Shown in pieces: positions 15,542 to 24,171 of a DNA stretch of 64,000 nt. Origin of the DNA: Bacillota bacterium (GTDB lineage Bacteria; Bacillota; Dethiobacteria; DTU022); the NCBI GenBank assembly GCA_033549065.1, contig JAWSUE010000003.1:62001-126000 (forward strand). The letters are read 5' to 3'. The notes beneath the pieces were generated by a model that saw nothing but the letters and a program-made list of their open reading frames with translations, was not told where the DNA came from and made no database searches. Both the position numbers and the translations under genes were made by a program. The number at the start of each line of letters is the position of its first letter. Positions within the stretch are counted from its first letter, which is position 1.

Positions 15542-17092
15542 TTAAACTGATATATTTATTACCGTACAATTACGGCCTTTCTCCTTGGCTTGATAAAGCG
15601 CTTTATCAGCCGCTTTCAGTATTTCCTCCACATTCTCTATTTCTTCATGTGAAGCTGTAACCCCCAGGCTGATTGTGAACCTGATTTCTCTCTCTTCATA
15701 AAAAACCGGTGAGGCCGATATAAGACATCTTAAATCTTCTGCCAGTAGAAAGGCGCTTTCCAAACTAGTCCCCGGTAATATTATACCGAATTCTTCTCCT
15801 CCCAGCCTGGCAAAAAGGTCTACATTACGGAGGCGCATTTTAAAAATCGAAGCAAGGTGCTCCAGGCTTTTATCGCCTGCAGTGTGGCCAAAGTTGTCAT
15901 TTATCTCTTTAAAATGATCCAGATCAAACATGATCAGGGAAAAATGCTGGTTATACCGCTTCGAACGATACAGTTCTTTATTAATAGCCTGCATAAAGTA
16001 GCGCCTGTTCCAAAGGCCGGTCAACTCATCAGTTGTAGCCAGCTTGTGAAGTTTTTCCTCAACCAGTTTGCGATCAGTTATGTCACGAATAATAATCATC
16101 TGTCCATATGGTAGACTATCCTCTTCATGCAGCGGTAAAAAATCTACCCTAAACCAGGTTGGATCATCTAATCCAGGATGTTTAAGCTCAACATGATACT
16201 TCCTGTTTTTCTTATTGAGCAGTTTAACCAGTTTAGGCCAGTAATCGAGGACTTCAGCGGCCGGTTTGCCAATTGCCAGTTGGCTGATCTGCAGGTAATT
16301 CCTGGCCGTGGTGTTCAGATCGATAATACGCATGGAGTCATCGAGAATGAGTGCGCCGTCAGGAAGTTCTTCAAACAGTTTTGTCCTGGCCACGGGCAGC
16401 AGGTCAAAAAGTCTGTAGCGAATTAAACCCCAAAAATAAAAGAGTGCGCTAATAGAGATAAAATAGGGATTTAAGTCGATACACCAGGGAAATGGCCGGG
16501 CCAGGTAAAAGAGGAAGCCTAACCAGGGGATTAACGAACCGATCAGCATAACAGCTATCTGTTTGCGATAGACCGCATTGGAACTGACCCACATAATTGC
16601 AAAAAGGATGTTACTGAACAATATAGCAAAGATAGCGTACATACTCTGAACCCAGTACCAGAGCCCTCTTTCAAAAGCGATGACAGGAAATGGCCCCTCC
16701 ACATTTAATTCATAGCTCTGGTACATCAGGCCATGATAGTGATTGGTATAGAAAAGAATTACCGTTACCACGGGTATGATAAATAAAGCAGCAATTCCAA
16801 AAGCAGATAATCTGCTTTTCCTGCCGGTATATTCCAAAGCAAAGAGAATAAAAAATGCCGGCAGAACGGAAATGCCGATATATTCAAACCGCAGAAAGAT
16901 AAGTATGAAGTCCAGGGTTGCTGAAGAAATTTCAAGAGCATAGGCCAGGGAGTACAGGGCACAGGCAAGAGCCAGCAGGGAAAAAGCAAATGAGCCTCTT
17001 CCGGATGTTTTTAAAATCCAGGCCTGATAGGCAACATGAATCATTAAGAGACTGGAAATGAATAGGGGTAATGCATATGGATTATAGTACAT
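15542..17092 (-). CDS. Membrane diguanylate cyclase (7TM-PAS-GGDEF)
   Basis: Makes cyclic di-GMP from GTP. The 516 residues show an N-terminal seven-helix histidine-kinase-type 7TM sensor (residues 1 to about 225), a PAS domain (ELPDGALILDDSMRIIDLN to ITDRKLVEEKL) and a C-terminal GGDEF domain (TTDELTGLWNRRYF onward). The active site reads FARLGGEEFGIILP and an RxxD inhibitory site (RNVD) lies exactly five residues before it, so product inhibition is expected. An HD-GYP fragment at 21.2 kb suggests that a c-di-GMP phosphodiesterase gene has been lost from this region. Confidence 0.92.
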   Translation of the reverse strand: MYYNPYALPLFISSLLMIHVAYQAWILKTSGRGSFAFSLLALACALYSLAYALEISSATLDFILIFLRFEYIGISVLPAFFILFALEYTGRKSRLSAFGIAALFIIPVVTVILFYTNHYHGLMYQSYELNVEGPFPVIAFERGLWYWVQSMYAIFAILFSNILFAIMWVSSNAVYRKQIAVMLIGSLIPWLGFLFYLARPFPWCIDLNPYFISISALFYFWGLIRYRLFDLLPVARTKLFEELPDGALILDDSMRIIDLNTTARNYLQISQLAIGKPAAEVLDYWPKLVKLLNKKNRKYHVELKHPGLDDPTWFRVDFLPLHEEDSLPYGQMIIIRDITDRKLVEEKLHKLATTDELTGLWNRRYFMQAINKELYRSKRYNQHFSLIMFDLDHFKEINDNFGHTAGDKSLEHLASIFKMRLRNVDLFARLGGEEFGIILPGTSLESAFLLAEDLRCLISASPVFYEEREIRFTISLGVTASHEEIENVEEILKAADKALYQAKEKGRNCTVINISV

Positions 17093-17154
17093 GGAACACC
17101 TCTAATTGATAATCCTTTTCTCGATGTTAATGATTATTAAACTGAAAAACAAAT

Positions 17155-17188
17155 GGAAAGGCCGGCAAGAATGCCGGCCCCTGTTTTT
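17155..17188 (-). terminator. Intrinsic terminator after the aminotransferase gene
   Basis: An 8-bp GC stem GGCCGGCA / TGCCGGCC with loop AGAA at 17160-17179. A T-run follows on the plus strand and a weaker T-rich stretch on the minus strand, just downstream of the minus-strand gene ending at 17202. Confidence 0.7.
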
Positions 17189-17201
17189 AAAAGAGACCGG
17201 T

Positions 17202-18554
17202 TTATAGTGAACCGGCGATTTCTTTTAATGCATCTTCCAGGCGGTTGAGCACTTCATCAATCTGTTCCCGGGTTATAATCAGGGGCGGTTCAAGACGGAC
17301 TGTGTTAGCGCTGATCAAAGTACCGGCAACGAGAACTTTACGTTTAAAAAGACCGGAAGCAACCTTGTAACCATATTCAGGTTCTTTAAAGTGCTGGCCG
17401 ATTAACAATCCCTTCCCGGTAATCCCCTTGTAAATCTGGGGAAACTTATCCTTAAGCGTATTTAACCCCTTCATAAAGTAATTACCCATTTCTTCAGCTC
17501 TGCCCGGCAAGTCATCCCTCAGGGTAACGTGAATTGCCGCTATAGCCGCAGCACAGCCCATCGGGTTCCCGCCGGTTGTCGTTGTATGGACAAATGGATT
17601 AGGCTCTTCAAATGCCTTCCATATCCTGCCATTCCCCATAAAGGCCCCAACTGGCATTACGCCGCCTCCCAGAGATTTGGCGACACAAAGTATATCGGGC
17701 ACCACTCCCCAATGATCCAGACCCCATAATTTTCCTGTCCTCCCCATTCCGGTCTGAACTTCATCGGCGATCAATAATACTCCATAATGGTCACAAATTT
17801 CTCTCACCCGTGGCCAGAATTCATCGGGTGGAACAATCGCCCCCGCTTCACCCTGAATTGGCTCGCAGATAAAAGCAGCGATCTCGATGCCTACTGCGCT
17901 GCATATACCAAGCTGCTTCTCCAGCGCATCAGCATCTCCAAAGGGAATGTGAAAAGTCTGCCCGCCGTAAGGCTGCAGAGCCTGGCGGTAATCTTTCTTA
18001 CCCATAACACTGAGTGAACCAAGAGTTTTTCCATGAAAGGCGGCAACCGTTGAAACAAAGTTGTGTTTTCCGGTATAAAGCCGGGCAATTTTAAGAGCAC
18101 CCTCAATAGTCTCTGTCCCACTGTTCACGAAGAAAGCATGGTCGATATCACCCGGTGTCACATGTGATAGAAGCCTGGCTAATACACCTCGTAAAGGATC
18201 CATCAGCTCCTGGCTGGGTATACCTGATTTTCCGGCCTGTGCCCTGACTGCCTTGACCACTTCGGGGTGGGACCAGCCGAGATCCAGAGCACCGTAGCCT
18301 CCGAGACAATCTATATATTCGTTTCCAAACACATCGTAGTAATAAACTCCTTCACCACGCCATTCAGTTCCGGCATAGTCACCTGCCTCGGTAACTGATT
18401 TTCTGTACTCCACCCACCCCTTGTTAAAGTGATTGACAAAATTATCAACTGTTTCGCGGGATATTTCTTTTGAAGTTTTTTCGTCCAGTTCACTGCTGCC
18501 AATAATGTCCAACCATCTTTCTGCATACTTTATAGCTTCTTCATTTCGGCTCAT
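17202..18554 (-). CDS. patA: Class III aminotransferase, putrescine aminotransferase-like
   Basis: PLP enzyme predicted to move the amino group of putrescine (or another diamine/omega-amino acid) to 2-oxoglutarate, giving 4-aminobutanal. 450 aa; the N-terminal extension of some 70 residues before GEGVYYYDVFGNEYIDC is typical of YgjG/PatA. Other landmarks are FFVNSGTETIEGALKIAR (cofactor phosphate), AFHGKTLGSLS, LLIADEVQTGMGRTGK and the PLP lysine in CVAKSLGGGVMPVGA. It could feed 4-aminobutyrate into the abfD route. Monocistronic with its own terminator. Ornithine or GABA aminotransferase is the alternative. Confidence 0.82.
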   Translation of the reverse strand: MSRNEEAIKYAERWLDIIGSSELDEKTSKEISRETVDNFVNHFNKGWVEYRKSVTEAGDYAGTEWRGEGVYYYDVFGNEYIDCLGGYGALDLGWSHPEVVKAVRAQAGKSGIPSQELMDPLRGVLARLLSHVTPGDIDHAFFVNSGTETIEGALKIARLYTGKHNFVSTVAAFHGKTLGSLSVMGKKDYRQALQPYGGQTFHIPFGDADALEKQLGICSAVGIEIAAFICEPIQGEAGAIVPPDEFWPRVREICDHYGVLLIADEVQTGMGRTGKLWGLDHWGVVPDILCVAKSLGGGVMPVGAFMGNGRIWKAFEEPNPFVHTTTTGGNPMGCAAAIAAIHVTLRDDLPGRAEEMGNYFMKGLNTLKDKFPQIYKGITGKGLLIGQHFKEPEYGYKVASGLFKRKVLVAGTLISANTVRLEPPLIITREQIDEVLNRLEDALKEIAGSL

Positions 18555-18591
18555 TGCAGCTCAGACTCCTCTCAGGTTTAATGAAATAGAT

Positions 18592-18728
18592 ACCCATTCA
18601 TGGGTTATTCTTAAAAGAAAAAAACAGGATAGATTTTTGTTTCACAATCTAATTAAACTAAATAATAGATTCATCATTAACCTGGAAATTCCTTCACTTC
18701 GCCAACCCATAAGTTATTAACCATTATG
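18592..18728. promoter_or_regulatory. Divergent intergenic region with two dyads
   Basis: The 280 bases between the aminotransferase and the 419-aa gene are AT rich. ACCCAT-TC-ATGGGT (18592-18605) is a perfect dyad near the aminotransferase start; CCATAA/TTATGG arms occur at about 18706-18728. They may be operators; no clear promoter was identified. Confidence 0.3.
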
Positions 18729-18834
18729 GACTGAATTTGGGGAGTATGATATGCTGATACTGGCTATTTCTGCCTGAATTTTCTACTACCTTCAAAAAGC
18801 CGTACATATTTCTTATCGAAAGGAGCTGGTGTAA

Positions 18835-20094
18835 GTGAAAGATGAATTCAGGGTCGATCAGACAGCCCTGGAAGTAATCAATGAATTTCTGTGCAACCCG
18901 GATAACCCTTTAACCGGGGAATTAAGAGGGATAGTCAGCAAATATGGAACTCCGGATGAGCTAAATCGGAAAGCAGCAAAATCACGCAGTATCGACTCTA
19001 TCATGGGTCGCCTGCAAAATATTGATTCTCCGTATCTGACAGATCTTGAATGGCTGATCAGGGAACGGGATAAAGGTGCTTTTGTCTCCATATCCGATTA
19101 CCGCAGAACTATCCTGGGAGAAAAAGCAGATAAACATTACTTCAGGGAATGTAATGCAGTAACCCTCGAAATCAGCGCACTGCAGTATTTCCCCTGGTTG
19201 ATTGCGGAAGCCCAAAAAGCGATCAAAGACAAAGAGATTATGCCCGCCCGCTATATCAGGGTCCGTCGGATGAAGGAACAGGAAAAAGATCAAGGGGATA
19301 TTCTGGCCATTGCCGGAGCGATGCAGATACTGGGTGCCAGTTATGTAGAGAGCCTCGATACCAAGGGAGTGGATGGTTCAAATATTCACCTCTGCGGTCC
19401 CGAAACGATAACCGGATATTTCGGAGGGATCGGCCAACCCAATGAGTATGTCTGCCGATGGGTCGATGAACTGCTGTACTACTACTCAAATTATGGTATA
19501 GAACAATACCTGAATATCAATTCCGGCACCATCCTGGCCGGATTAATGCTTTACAGGATGGGCCTGGATGTATACTTTAAAATTTCGGTTTTCACCGGTC
19601 ACGATAACCCCTTCGCAGTCCTCTGGACCCTGCTGTTAGCCAGGCTCTTTGCCCGCAGTGACGGGTCAACCCCCCTGGCCGGAATTAATTTCAGCAACTC
19701 GGTTAACAACAGGACAATCGGATTAAGCTCGGAAATCAGAAAAGCTTTTGACCTGACAGACAACGTTCGCTTCGAACATCATATTACCGAAGCCTACAAG
19801 AGTATAGTCCTCCAACCCTACAACAGGCGGAATGAACTGCTCGAAATAGCCGGTTCAGTGCCCAACATCGCTGCCAAACACGAAGGGGGAGATCCGGAAA
19901 TGGAAGAAACCCGGGAGCATCCATCAGATATTCTTGACTACTTCAGGGCAAAGGAAGAAATTGTTGAGTCGGGTGATATGGAGCTTCTGTTGGCAAATTA
20001 CCTGGATAAGCATGAAGCAGTAAACAGAACTGCCCGGGCTTTGACGGAAAAAGGGATGTCCTTCAAAGGCGCTCCGAACCTGCACCGACTTTAG
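18835..20094 (+). CDS. Conserved-looking 419-aa protein, function unknown
   Basis: GTG start at 18835 with AAAGGAG nine bases upstream. Soluble, no signal peptide or transmembrane helix. Glycine-rich segments GDILAIAGAMQILGASYVES, HLCGPETITGYFGGIGQP and LNINSGTILAGLMLYRMGLD alternate with charged helices, suggesting an alpha/beta barrel; the C-terminal third has KHEGGDPEMEETREHPSDIL and is acidic and helical. The gene is 45 bases upstream of panB, on the same strand and without a terminator between, so the two likely share a pathway. I recognise no family. It is not PanC, PanD or PanE. Confidence 0.7.
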   Translation: MKDEFRVDQTALEVINEFLCNPDNPLTGELRGIVSKYGTPDELNRKAAKSRSIDSIMGRLQNIDSPYLTDLEWLIRERDKGAFVSISDYRRTILGEKADKHYFRECNAVTLEISALQYFPWLIAEAQKAIKDKEIMPARYIRVRRMKEQEKDQGDILAIAGAMQILGASYVESLDTKGVDGSNIHLCGPETITGYFGGIGQPNEYVCRWVDELLYYYSNYGIEQYLNINSGTILAGLMLYRMGLDVYFKISVFTGHDNPFAVLWTLLLARLFARSDGSTPLAGINFSNSVNNRTIGLSSEIRKAFDLTDNVRFEHHITEAYKSIVLQPYNRRNELLEIAGSVPNIAAKHEGGDPEMEETREHPSDILDYFRAKEEIVESGDMELLLANYLDKHEAVNRTARALTEKGMSFKGAPNLHRL

Positions 20095-20139
20095 ATTATA
20101 AGAAATTTAATAAGCCACCGTCTGAAAGGAAGGTTCTTT

Positions 20140-20988
20140 ATGGCCAGAAAAAAAAGTGTTCTCGATTTTTATGAAATGAAGGCAAAGAAAGAACAAGTTG
20201 CCTGGATAACTGCCTACGATTACCCGACCGCTCTTTTTGGAGAAGAGGCCGGGATGGATATGCTCTTGGTCGGAGATTCCCTGGGAATGCTGGTGCTGGG
20301 TTACAGCAGCACGGTGCCCGTAACCATGAACGATTGTATTTCACACTGCCAGGCCGTAAGAAGGGGAGCTCCAAATACCTGGGTTATTGGCGACATGCCG
20401 CTCGGTTCCTACCAGGTGTCAAAATCTGAAGCTGTTACAAACGCCATCCGCTTTATTAAGGAGGCAGAAGTTGATTGTATCAAGCTTGAGGGCGGGCAGA
20501 GAGTAGCCGGGCAGATAAAAGCGATTACCGATGCCGGTGTGCTGGTAATGGGTCACATCGGATTAACACCGCAAAGTTCAGGTCAGCTCGGAGGATTTAA
20601 AGCCCAGGGAAGAGATGTGAAAGGCGCACGTGATGTGATAAAAGATGCTCTCGCTGTTGAAGAAGCAGGAGCATATGCACTGCTTATCGAGGCAGTACCC
20701 CCGGAAGTAACCGCTTTTATTGCCGGAAAGCTTAAAATACCCGTATACTCCATCGGGGCAGGCCCCTGTGATGGCCAGCTTCTAATCTGCGGCGATATGC
20801 TAGGCCAGTTTAAAATATTTACGCCAAAATTTGTTAAACAGTATGCCGATATCGCCGGTATAACAGTAGATGCTTTCAAGGCTTACATTGAGGACGTGAA
20901 AAGCGGGAAGTTTCCCGAAGACGAGCATGTTTATCACGTTACAGATCCACTGGAAGAGTTTGAAAAGCTCTTTAGCGAATTTAAATAA
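20140..20988 (+). CDS. panB: 3-methyl-2-oxobutanoate hydroxymethyltransferase
   Basis: Adds a hydroxymethyl group from 5,10-methylene-THF to 2-oxoisovalerate, giving ketopantoate (pantothenate/CoA pathway). 282 aa, slightly long for PanB. Motifs are AWITAYDYPTALF, MLLVGDSLGMLVLGY (Mg-binding Asp), WVIGDMPLGSYQVS, CIKLEGG, VMGHIGLTPQS and YSIGAGPCDGQLL. AAGGAAGG precedes the start. No panC or panD is adjacent, so it may be a lone CoA gene or a paralogue acting with the 419-aa protein. The need for methylene-THF links it loosely to the glycine cleavage system at 50 kb. Confidence 0.9.
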   Translation: MARKKSVLDFYEMKAKKEQVAWITAYDYPTALFGEEAGMDMLLVGDSLGMLVLGYSSTVPVTMNDCISHCQAVRRGAPNTWVIGDMPLGSYQVSKSEAVTNAIRFIKEAEVDCIKLEGGQRVAGQIKAITDAGVLVMGHIGLTPQSSGQLGGFKAQGRDVKGARDVIKDALAVEEAGAYALLIEAVPPEVTAFIAGKLKIPVYSIGAGPCDGQLLICGDMLGQFKIFTPKFVKQYADIAGITVDAFKAYIEDVKSGKFPEDEHVYHVTDPLEEFEKLFSEFK

Positions 20989-21034
20989 AAAGAAATGCGG
21001 GCGGAGTGTTTTATGCTTCCTCCCGCATTTCTTT
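20988..21034 (+). terminator. Intrinsic terminator after panB
   Basis: AAAGAAATGCGGG pairs with CCCGCATTTCTTT (13 bp) across a purine/pyrimidine loop; A- and T-runs at both ends make it bidirectional. Confidence 0.85.
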
Positions 21035-21176
21035 ACATTTGCTACAGTCTTCCCGGATTTCTGCTGCGGAATACCCCCGATAGAATATTATATGACTGCT
21101 GTATTAAACTGTGACTACCTGTCGACCATTAAATAGTTGTAGTGATGAATATAAATAAAGTGATGGCATAGTTCTT

Positions 21177-21235
21177 CTAAATTAACTCCTGCAAAAATGC
21201 TTTCACCACTTCTGGATCAAAATGCTTGCCGGGTT
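21177..21235 (-). pseudogene. Remnant of the C-terminus of an HD-GYP phosphodiesterase
   Basis: The minus strand reads PGKHFDPEVVKAFLQELI then stop at 21177. This is the usual end of an HD-GYP domain (HFDPEVVxAFL). Upstream the frame runs into the copper-ATPase remnant in a different frame, so only about 18 residues of the original gene survive. Confidence 0.55.
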
Positions 21236-21423
21236 TGAGTTAAATGCATCTGGATATGTTCAGACCAGAAAACCACGAGCAGGGTCAGTATCGAGGATAG
21301 CCAGAATTTGTCGCGGAACATGTCGGGACTGTGCCCGACGTGCTGATCATGGACTTGATTAGCGAGCTGTTTATTTTTCGAGCTTTCCGGTTGAGTATGT
21401 TGACTGTGGTGGTGGTCGTTCAT
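21217..21423 (-). pseudogene. Truncated N-terminus of a CopB-type metal P-type ATPase
   Basis: 68 residues: a His-rich head (MNDHHHSQHTQPESS; later HDQHVGHSPDMF) followed by RDKFWLSSILTLLVVFWSEHI, the first transmembrane helix of CopB/ZntA-like ATPases. The reading frame then stops after LTQTRQAF in sequence belonging to the HD-GYP tail. All catalytic domains are missing. It lies 23 bases downstream of the DUF305 gene, and the three probably formed a copper-handling cluster. Transcription into it from the DUF305 promoter is likely, but the product cannot pump metal. Confidence 0.7.
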
Positions 21424-21446
21424 GCATTAAATATGTTAGTTACCCC

Positions 21447-22328
21447 TTATGGAGACTTATTTTGGGTTCGACGAAGAACCAGGTAATCCTCCCGAGATAT
21501 TTCTCCTGTTACATAGCGTTTGTCTAAAATTTCCCGGCTGTTAATCGCAGCTAATCCGTGAGGCTTATTTGTTGAAAACAGTAATCTTACCAGCAAAACT
21601 ACGAGCACGATAAATACCAGAAATATAAGCAGTCCACCCATGACCAGAACCGGCAGGTTTCTACCAACAGCAATCGGATCCTCATTGTCCCAGGATGCCA
21701 GCCACCGCATCATCATTTGGATCTCATTACCCTGAGAATTTCTGATACTTCTGGCCAGTATTTCAACTTCTTCATGTTCTGCTAAACCGCGGTTTAGAAG
21801 TTGTTGAGACATCATTATCGCAGTCATATGGTGTGGGATCATATCTTCCATAAAAGCCCTGTCTAGTGCATCACCTTCTAAATTTTTAAGGTTGCGCATC
21901 ATCGGCTGGTAATCAACACTATGCTGCTGATCCGGATACCAGTTTTTAAGCCAGGTAGTCATCTGCTCAATCTCTGCACTTTGGGTCCTGATAATCCCTT
22001 TTGCGAACTCTCTTATTTCTTCACGCTCAGTGTTTTCTTTTAAATATGTAGCTGTTGCTACAGCCTCTTCGTGATGGGGAATCATATGCACCAGAAATTC
22101 ATATTCGCTATCGACAAATACATTCATCGCGCCCATCATCCCTGGCCCCATCATGCCGAAATCGCGGCCACTGCCCGGCTCAAACTGATCTGCTTCGGTT
22201 TGACTTGTAAATAAAGGGCAACATGGTGGAAGTGCGCTATTGCTGTAAAAAAACAATACGTAATAAACCATTAGCCCCAGCAGCACAATAATTGCCGCCA
22301 CCAGAACTACAATAAGTGTTTTTTTCAT
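21447..22328 (-). CDS. Membrane-anchored DUF305 protein with C-terminal SHOCT motif
   Basis: About 293 aa. An N-terminal signal-anchor (LIVVLVAAIIVLLGLMVYYV) is followed by a Met-rich stretch (FGMMGPGMMGAM), a DUF305 ferritin-like four-helix region with two HMIPHH/DMIPHH metal motifs, a second transmembrane helix (LVMGGLLIFLVFIVLVVLLV) and a SHOCT segment (EILDKRYVTGEISREDYLVL). The DUF305 half faces outside, the SHOCT half the cytoplasm. DUF305 proteins often accompany copper systems; the Met and His motifs and the adjacent copper-ATPase remnant agree. ATG 22328 is chosen because GAGGTG lies just before it. Confidence 0.82.
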   Translation of the reverse strand: MKKTLIVVLVAAIIVLLGLMVYYVLFFYSNSALPPCCPLFTSQTEADQFEPGSGRDFGMMGPGMMGAMNVFVDSEYEFLVHMIPHHEEAVATATYLKENTEREEIREFAKGIIRTQSAEIEQMTTWLKNWYPDQQHSVDYQPMMRNLKNLEGDALDRAFMEDMIPHHMTAIMMSQQLLNRGLAEHEEVEILARSIRNSQGNEIQMMMRWLASWDNEDPIAVGRNLPVLVMGGLLIFLVFIVLVVLLVRLLFSTNKPHGLAAINSREILDKRYVTGEISREDYLVLRRTQNKSP

Positions 22329-22344
22329 CTTATACACCTCGCCC

Positions 22345-22695
22345 TTAAGTCAGGTCTCTTTTTTTCGTTTCATACTCCTCTTTGTCTATTTCCCCCCGGG
22401 CATATCTGCTCTTAAGAATATCCAGGGGCGTTTCCGTCTTGTAGTCAGAGCTATCTATGCTGGTGCTTGATTTTTGAGTCGCAGTTACAACCGCCCAGAC
22501 TACTATCCCCAATATAACAATAACAAAGATTGGTACAAGAAACATCGCTCCGTAACCTCCCATCAGCCCTGGGCCCATCATTCCAAAACCGGTGCCCCGA
22601 AGGCCCCAGATTAATAAAAAGCCTAAAACTAGAAACACCAGTATTGCCAGTATGACACCACCAATTATTAACACTGTACTTTGGTTCCGGTTCAT
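22345..22695 (-). CDS. Small membrane protein with SHOCT domain
   Basis: 116 aa: two hydrophobic helices (VLIIGGVILAILVFLVLGFL and AMFLVPIFVIVILGIVVWAV) separated by a Gly/Met-rich loop (GFGMMGPGLMGGYG), then a linker and a C-terminal SHOCT helix pair (DILKSRYARGEIDKEEYETK). It shares the MMGPG motif with its neighbour 16 bases downstream, suggesting a common origin or a complex. AAGGAGGG precedes ATG 22695, with a promoter further upstream. Role in copper or oligomerisation is inference. Confidence 0.8.
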   Translation of the reverse strand: MNRNQSTVLIIGGVILAILVFLVLGFLLIWGLRGTGFGMMGPGLMGGYGAMFLVPIFVIVILGIVVWAVVTATQKSSTSIDSSDYKTETPLDILKSRYARGEIDKEEYETKKRDLT

Positions 22696-22741
22696 ACTAA
22701 ACCCTCCTTATGGATGAATCAACATCCCTAATCCTACTTTT

Positions 22742-22770
22742 ACTATAATCCTACTATGATTTAAAATCAA
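22742..22770 (-). promoter_or_regulatory. Predicted promoter of the SHOCT/DUF305 operon
   Basis: TTGATT (22770-22765), 17-base spacer, TATAGT (22747-22742) on the minus strand, about 47 bases before the start codon. Confidence 0.5.
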
Positions 22771-22894
22771 CAATTATTCACAGTATCATTTGCCGCTAGC
22801 AGCTTGTTCTCCGGTAAGCAATACACCAGATTATGTGGAAACATTTCTTAAAGGGCGCTATGTTTGCTACTCATAGCAGGGGGAAGTTGACAGA

Positions 22895-23158
22895 GTGGAG
22901 TTGGCAAAGGCTAACCAGTACATTGAGGCTATCCTTGAACTTGATGAAGACAGTATTATAACAAATCAAAAAGTAAGAACATATCCATTTTGGGTCCGAG
23001 AGAATACTTCCCTGGACCCTTTAAACGCTATGGTTCAATGCGCTAAGGTATCTCAATATTACTCTAACATTAAGCCATCTCAAACCAAAGGCTTTCCTAC
23101 GCTGTTTCCAGTATCTCTTTCACCGCGGCAATTGTTTTCTCGATATCGCTGCGGTTAA
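22895..23158 (+). other. Doubtful 87-codon reading frame in a 400-base gap
   Basis: The gap 22696-23096 holds the promoter above and otherwise no clear signal. A GTG-initiated frame of 87 codons has coding-like composition at its start (AKANQYIEAILELDEDS) and a weak GGGGGAAG site, but its last 20 codons run antisense into the threonine aldolase gene. It could be the head of a truncated gene. No family recognised. Confidence 0.25.
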
Positions 23159-24122
23159 CATCTTTATTTGTTGTGAAGCGCACGCGGTCCGGTTCAATGA
23201 CCACGGTTAGGATACCTCTTTTTCCCAGTTCACGACCCAGTTCCTGAATCGACATGGCTGTCGGCTTAACGATAACTATGTTGGTATCCACATCATCAGG
23301 ATTGAACTCTATCCCTTTCATCGCAGCCAGGCTGTCGGCTAAAAGCCTGGCATTTTCATGATCCTCGGCCAGGCGATCAACCATTGTTTCCAGGGCTACA
23401 ATCCCGGCCGCTGCAAAAACGCCGGCCTGCCTCATTCCTCCGCCGAGCCTCTTGCGCCAGTGACGAGCCTGGTCGATAAATTCCTTCGTTCCGGCAATGA
23501 TTGAACCGACCGGCGCTCCCAGGCCCTTCGAGAGGCAAAACTGGACTGATGTGGTACAGGCGGCATATTCTTGGGCCGGAACACCTGAGGCAACCGATGC
23601 GTTGAATATTCTCGCACCATCAAGATGCAGGGGAATACTATGTTTTTTGGCGACCTCAAATACGGCTTTCATGTCATCAAGAGGAACTACCGTCCCGCCG
23701 GCCCGGTTATGGGTATTTTCCAGGCAGATCAGTGAAGTTGGCGGGAGATGAATATCATCTTCCCGGATCGCCCATTCAACCAGTTCGGCAGGCAGTGAGC
23801 CCCTTTTACCCGCCAGGGGACGGGGCTGAACACCGGCAAAAACCGAAGCTGCCGCAGCTTCGTAGTAATAAATGTGTGAGTCTGCCTCCAGTATTATCTC
23901 GGTACCGGGCCTGGTATGTGTTAAGACGGCTATCTGATTTCCCATGGTCCCGCTCGGGACCAGCATGGCATCTTCTTTACCGAGCATCTCGGCGGCCAGT
24001 TCCTGCAGCCGGTTGACTGATGGATCCTCTCCGTAAACATCATCCCCAACCTCTGCCATGTACATAGCCTTGCGCATCTCTTCTGTCGGAAGGGTTACCG
24101 TATCGCTGCGCAGATCAATCAT
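23097..24122 (-). CDS. ltaE: Low-specificity L-threonine aldolase
   Basis: PLP enzyme splitting L-threonine or allo-threonine into glycine and acetaldehyde. 341 aa, family-typical. It starts MIDLRSDTVTLPTEEMRKAM; other landmarks are the Gly-loop VPSGTMGNQIAVLTH, PLHLDGARIFNAS with the PLP-binding Asp, and the catalytic lysine in FCLSKGLGAPVGS. It would supply glycine to the reductase and cleavage systems encoded 30 kb away. A good GGAGGT site precedes ATG 24122. Confidence 0.93.
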   Translation of the reverse strand: MIDLRSDTVTLPTEEMRKAMYMAEVGDDVYGEDPSVNRLQELAAEMLGKEDAMLVPSGTMGNQIAVLTHTRPGTEIILEADSHIYYYEAAAASVFAGVQPRPLAGKRGSLPAELVEWAIREDDIHLPPTSLICLENTHNRAGGTVVPLDDMKAVFEVAKKHSIPLHLDGARIFNASVASGVPAQEYAACTTSVQFCLSKGLGAPVGSIIAGTKEFIDQARHWRKRLGGGMRQAGVFAAAGIVALETMVDRLAEDHENARLLADSLAAMKGIEFNPDDVDTNIVIVKPTAMSIQELGRELGKRGILTVVIEPDRVRFTTNKDVNRSDIEKTIAAVKEILETA

Positions 24123-24171
24123 CGGGTTGTACCTCCTTCTTGTTACATCTTTAGTAATTTTATCACAGTTG

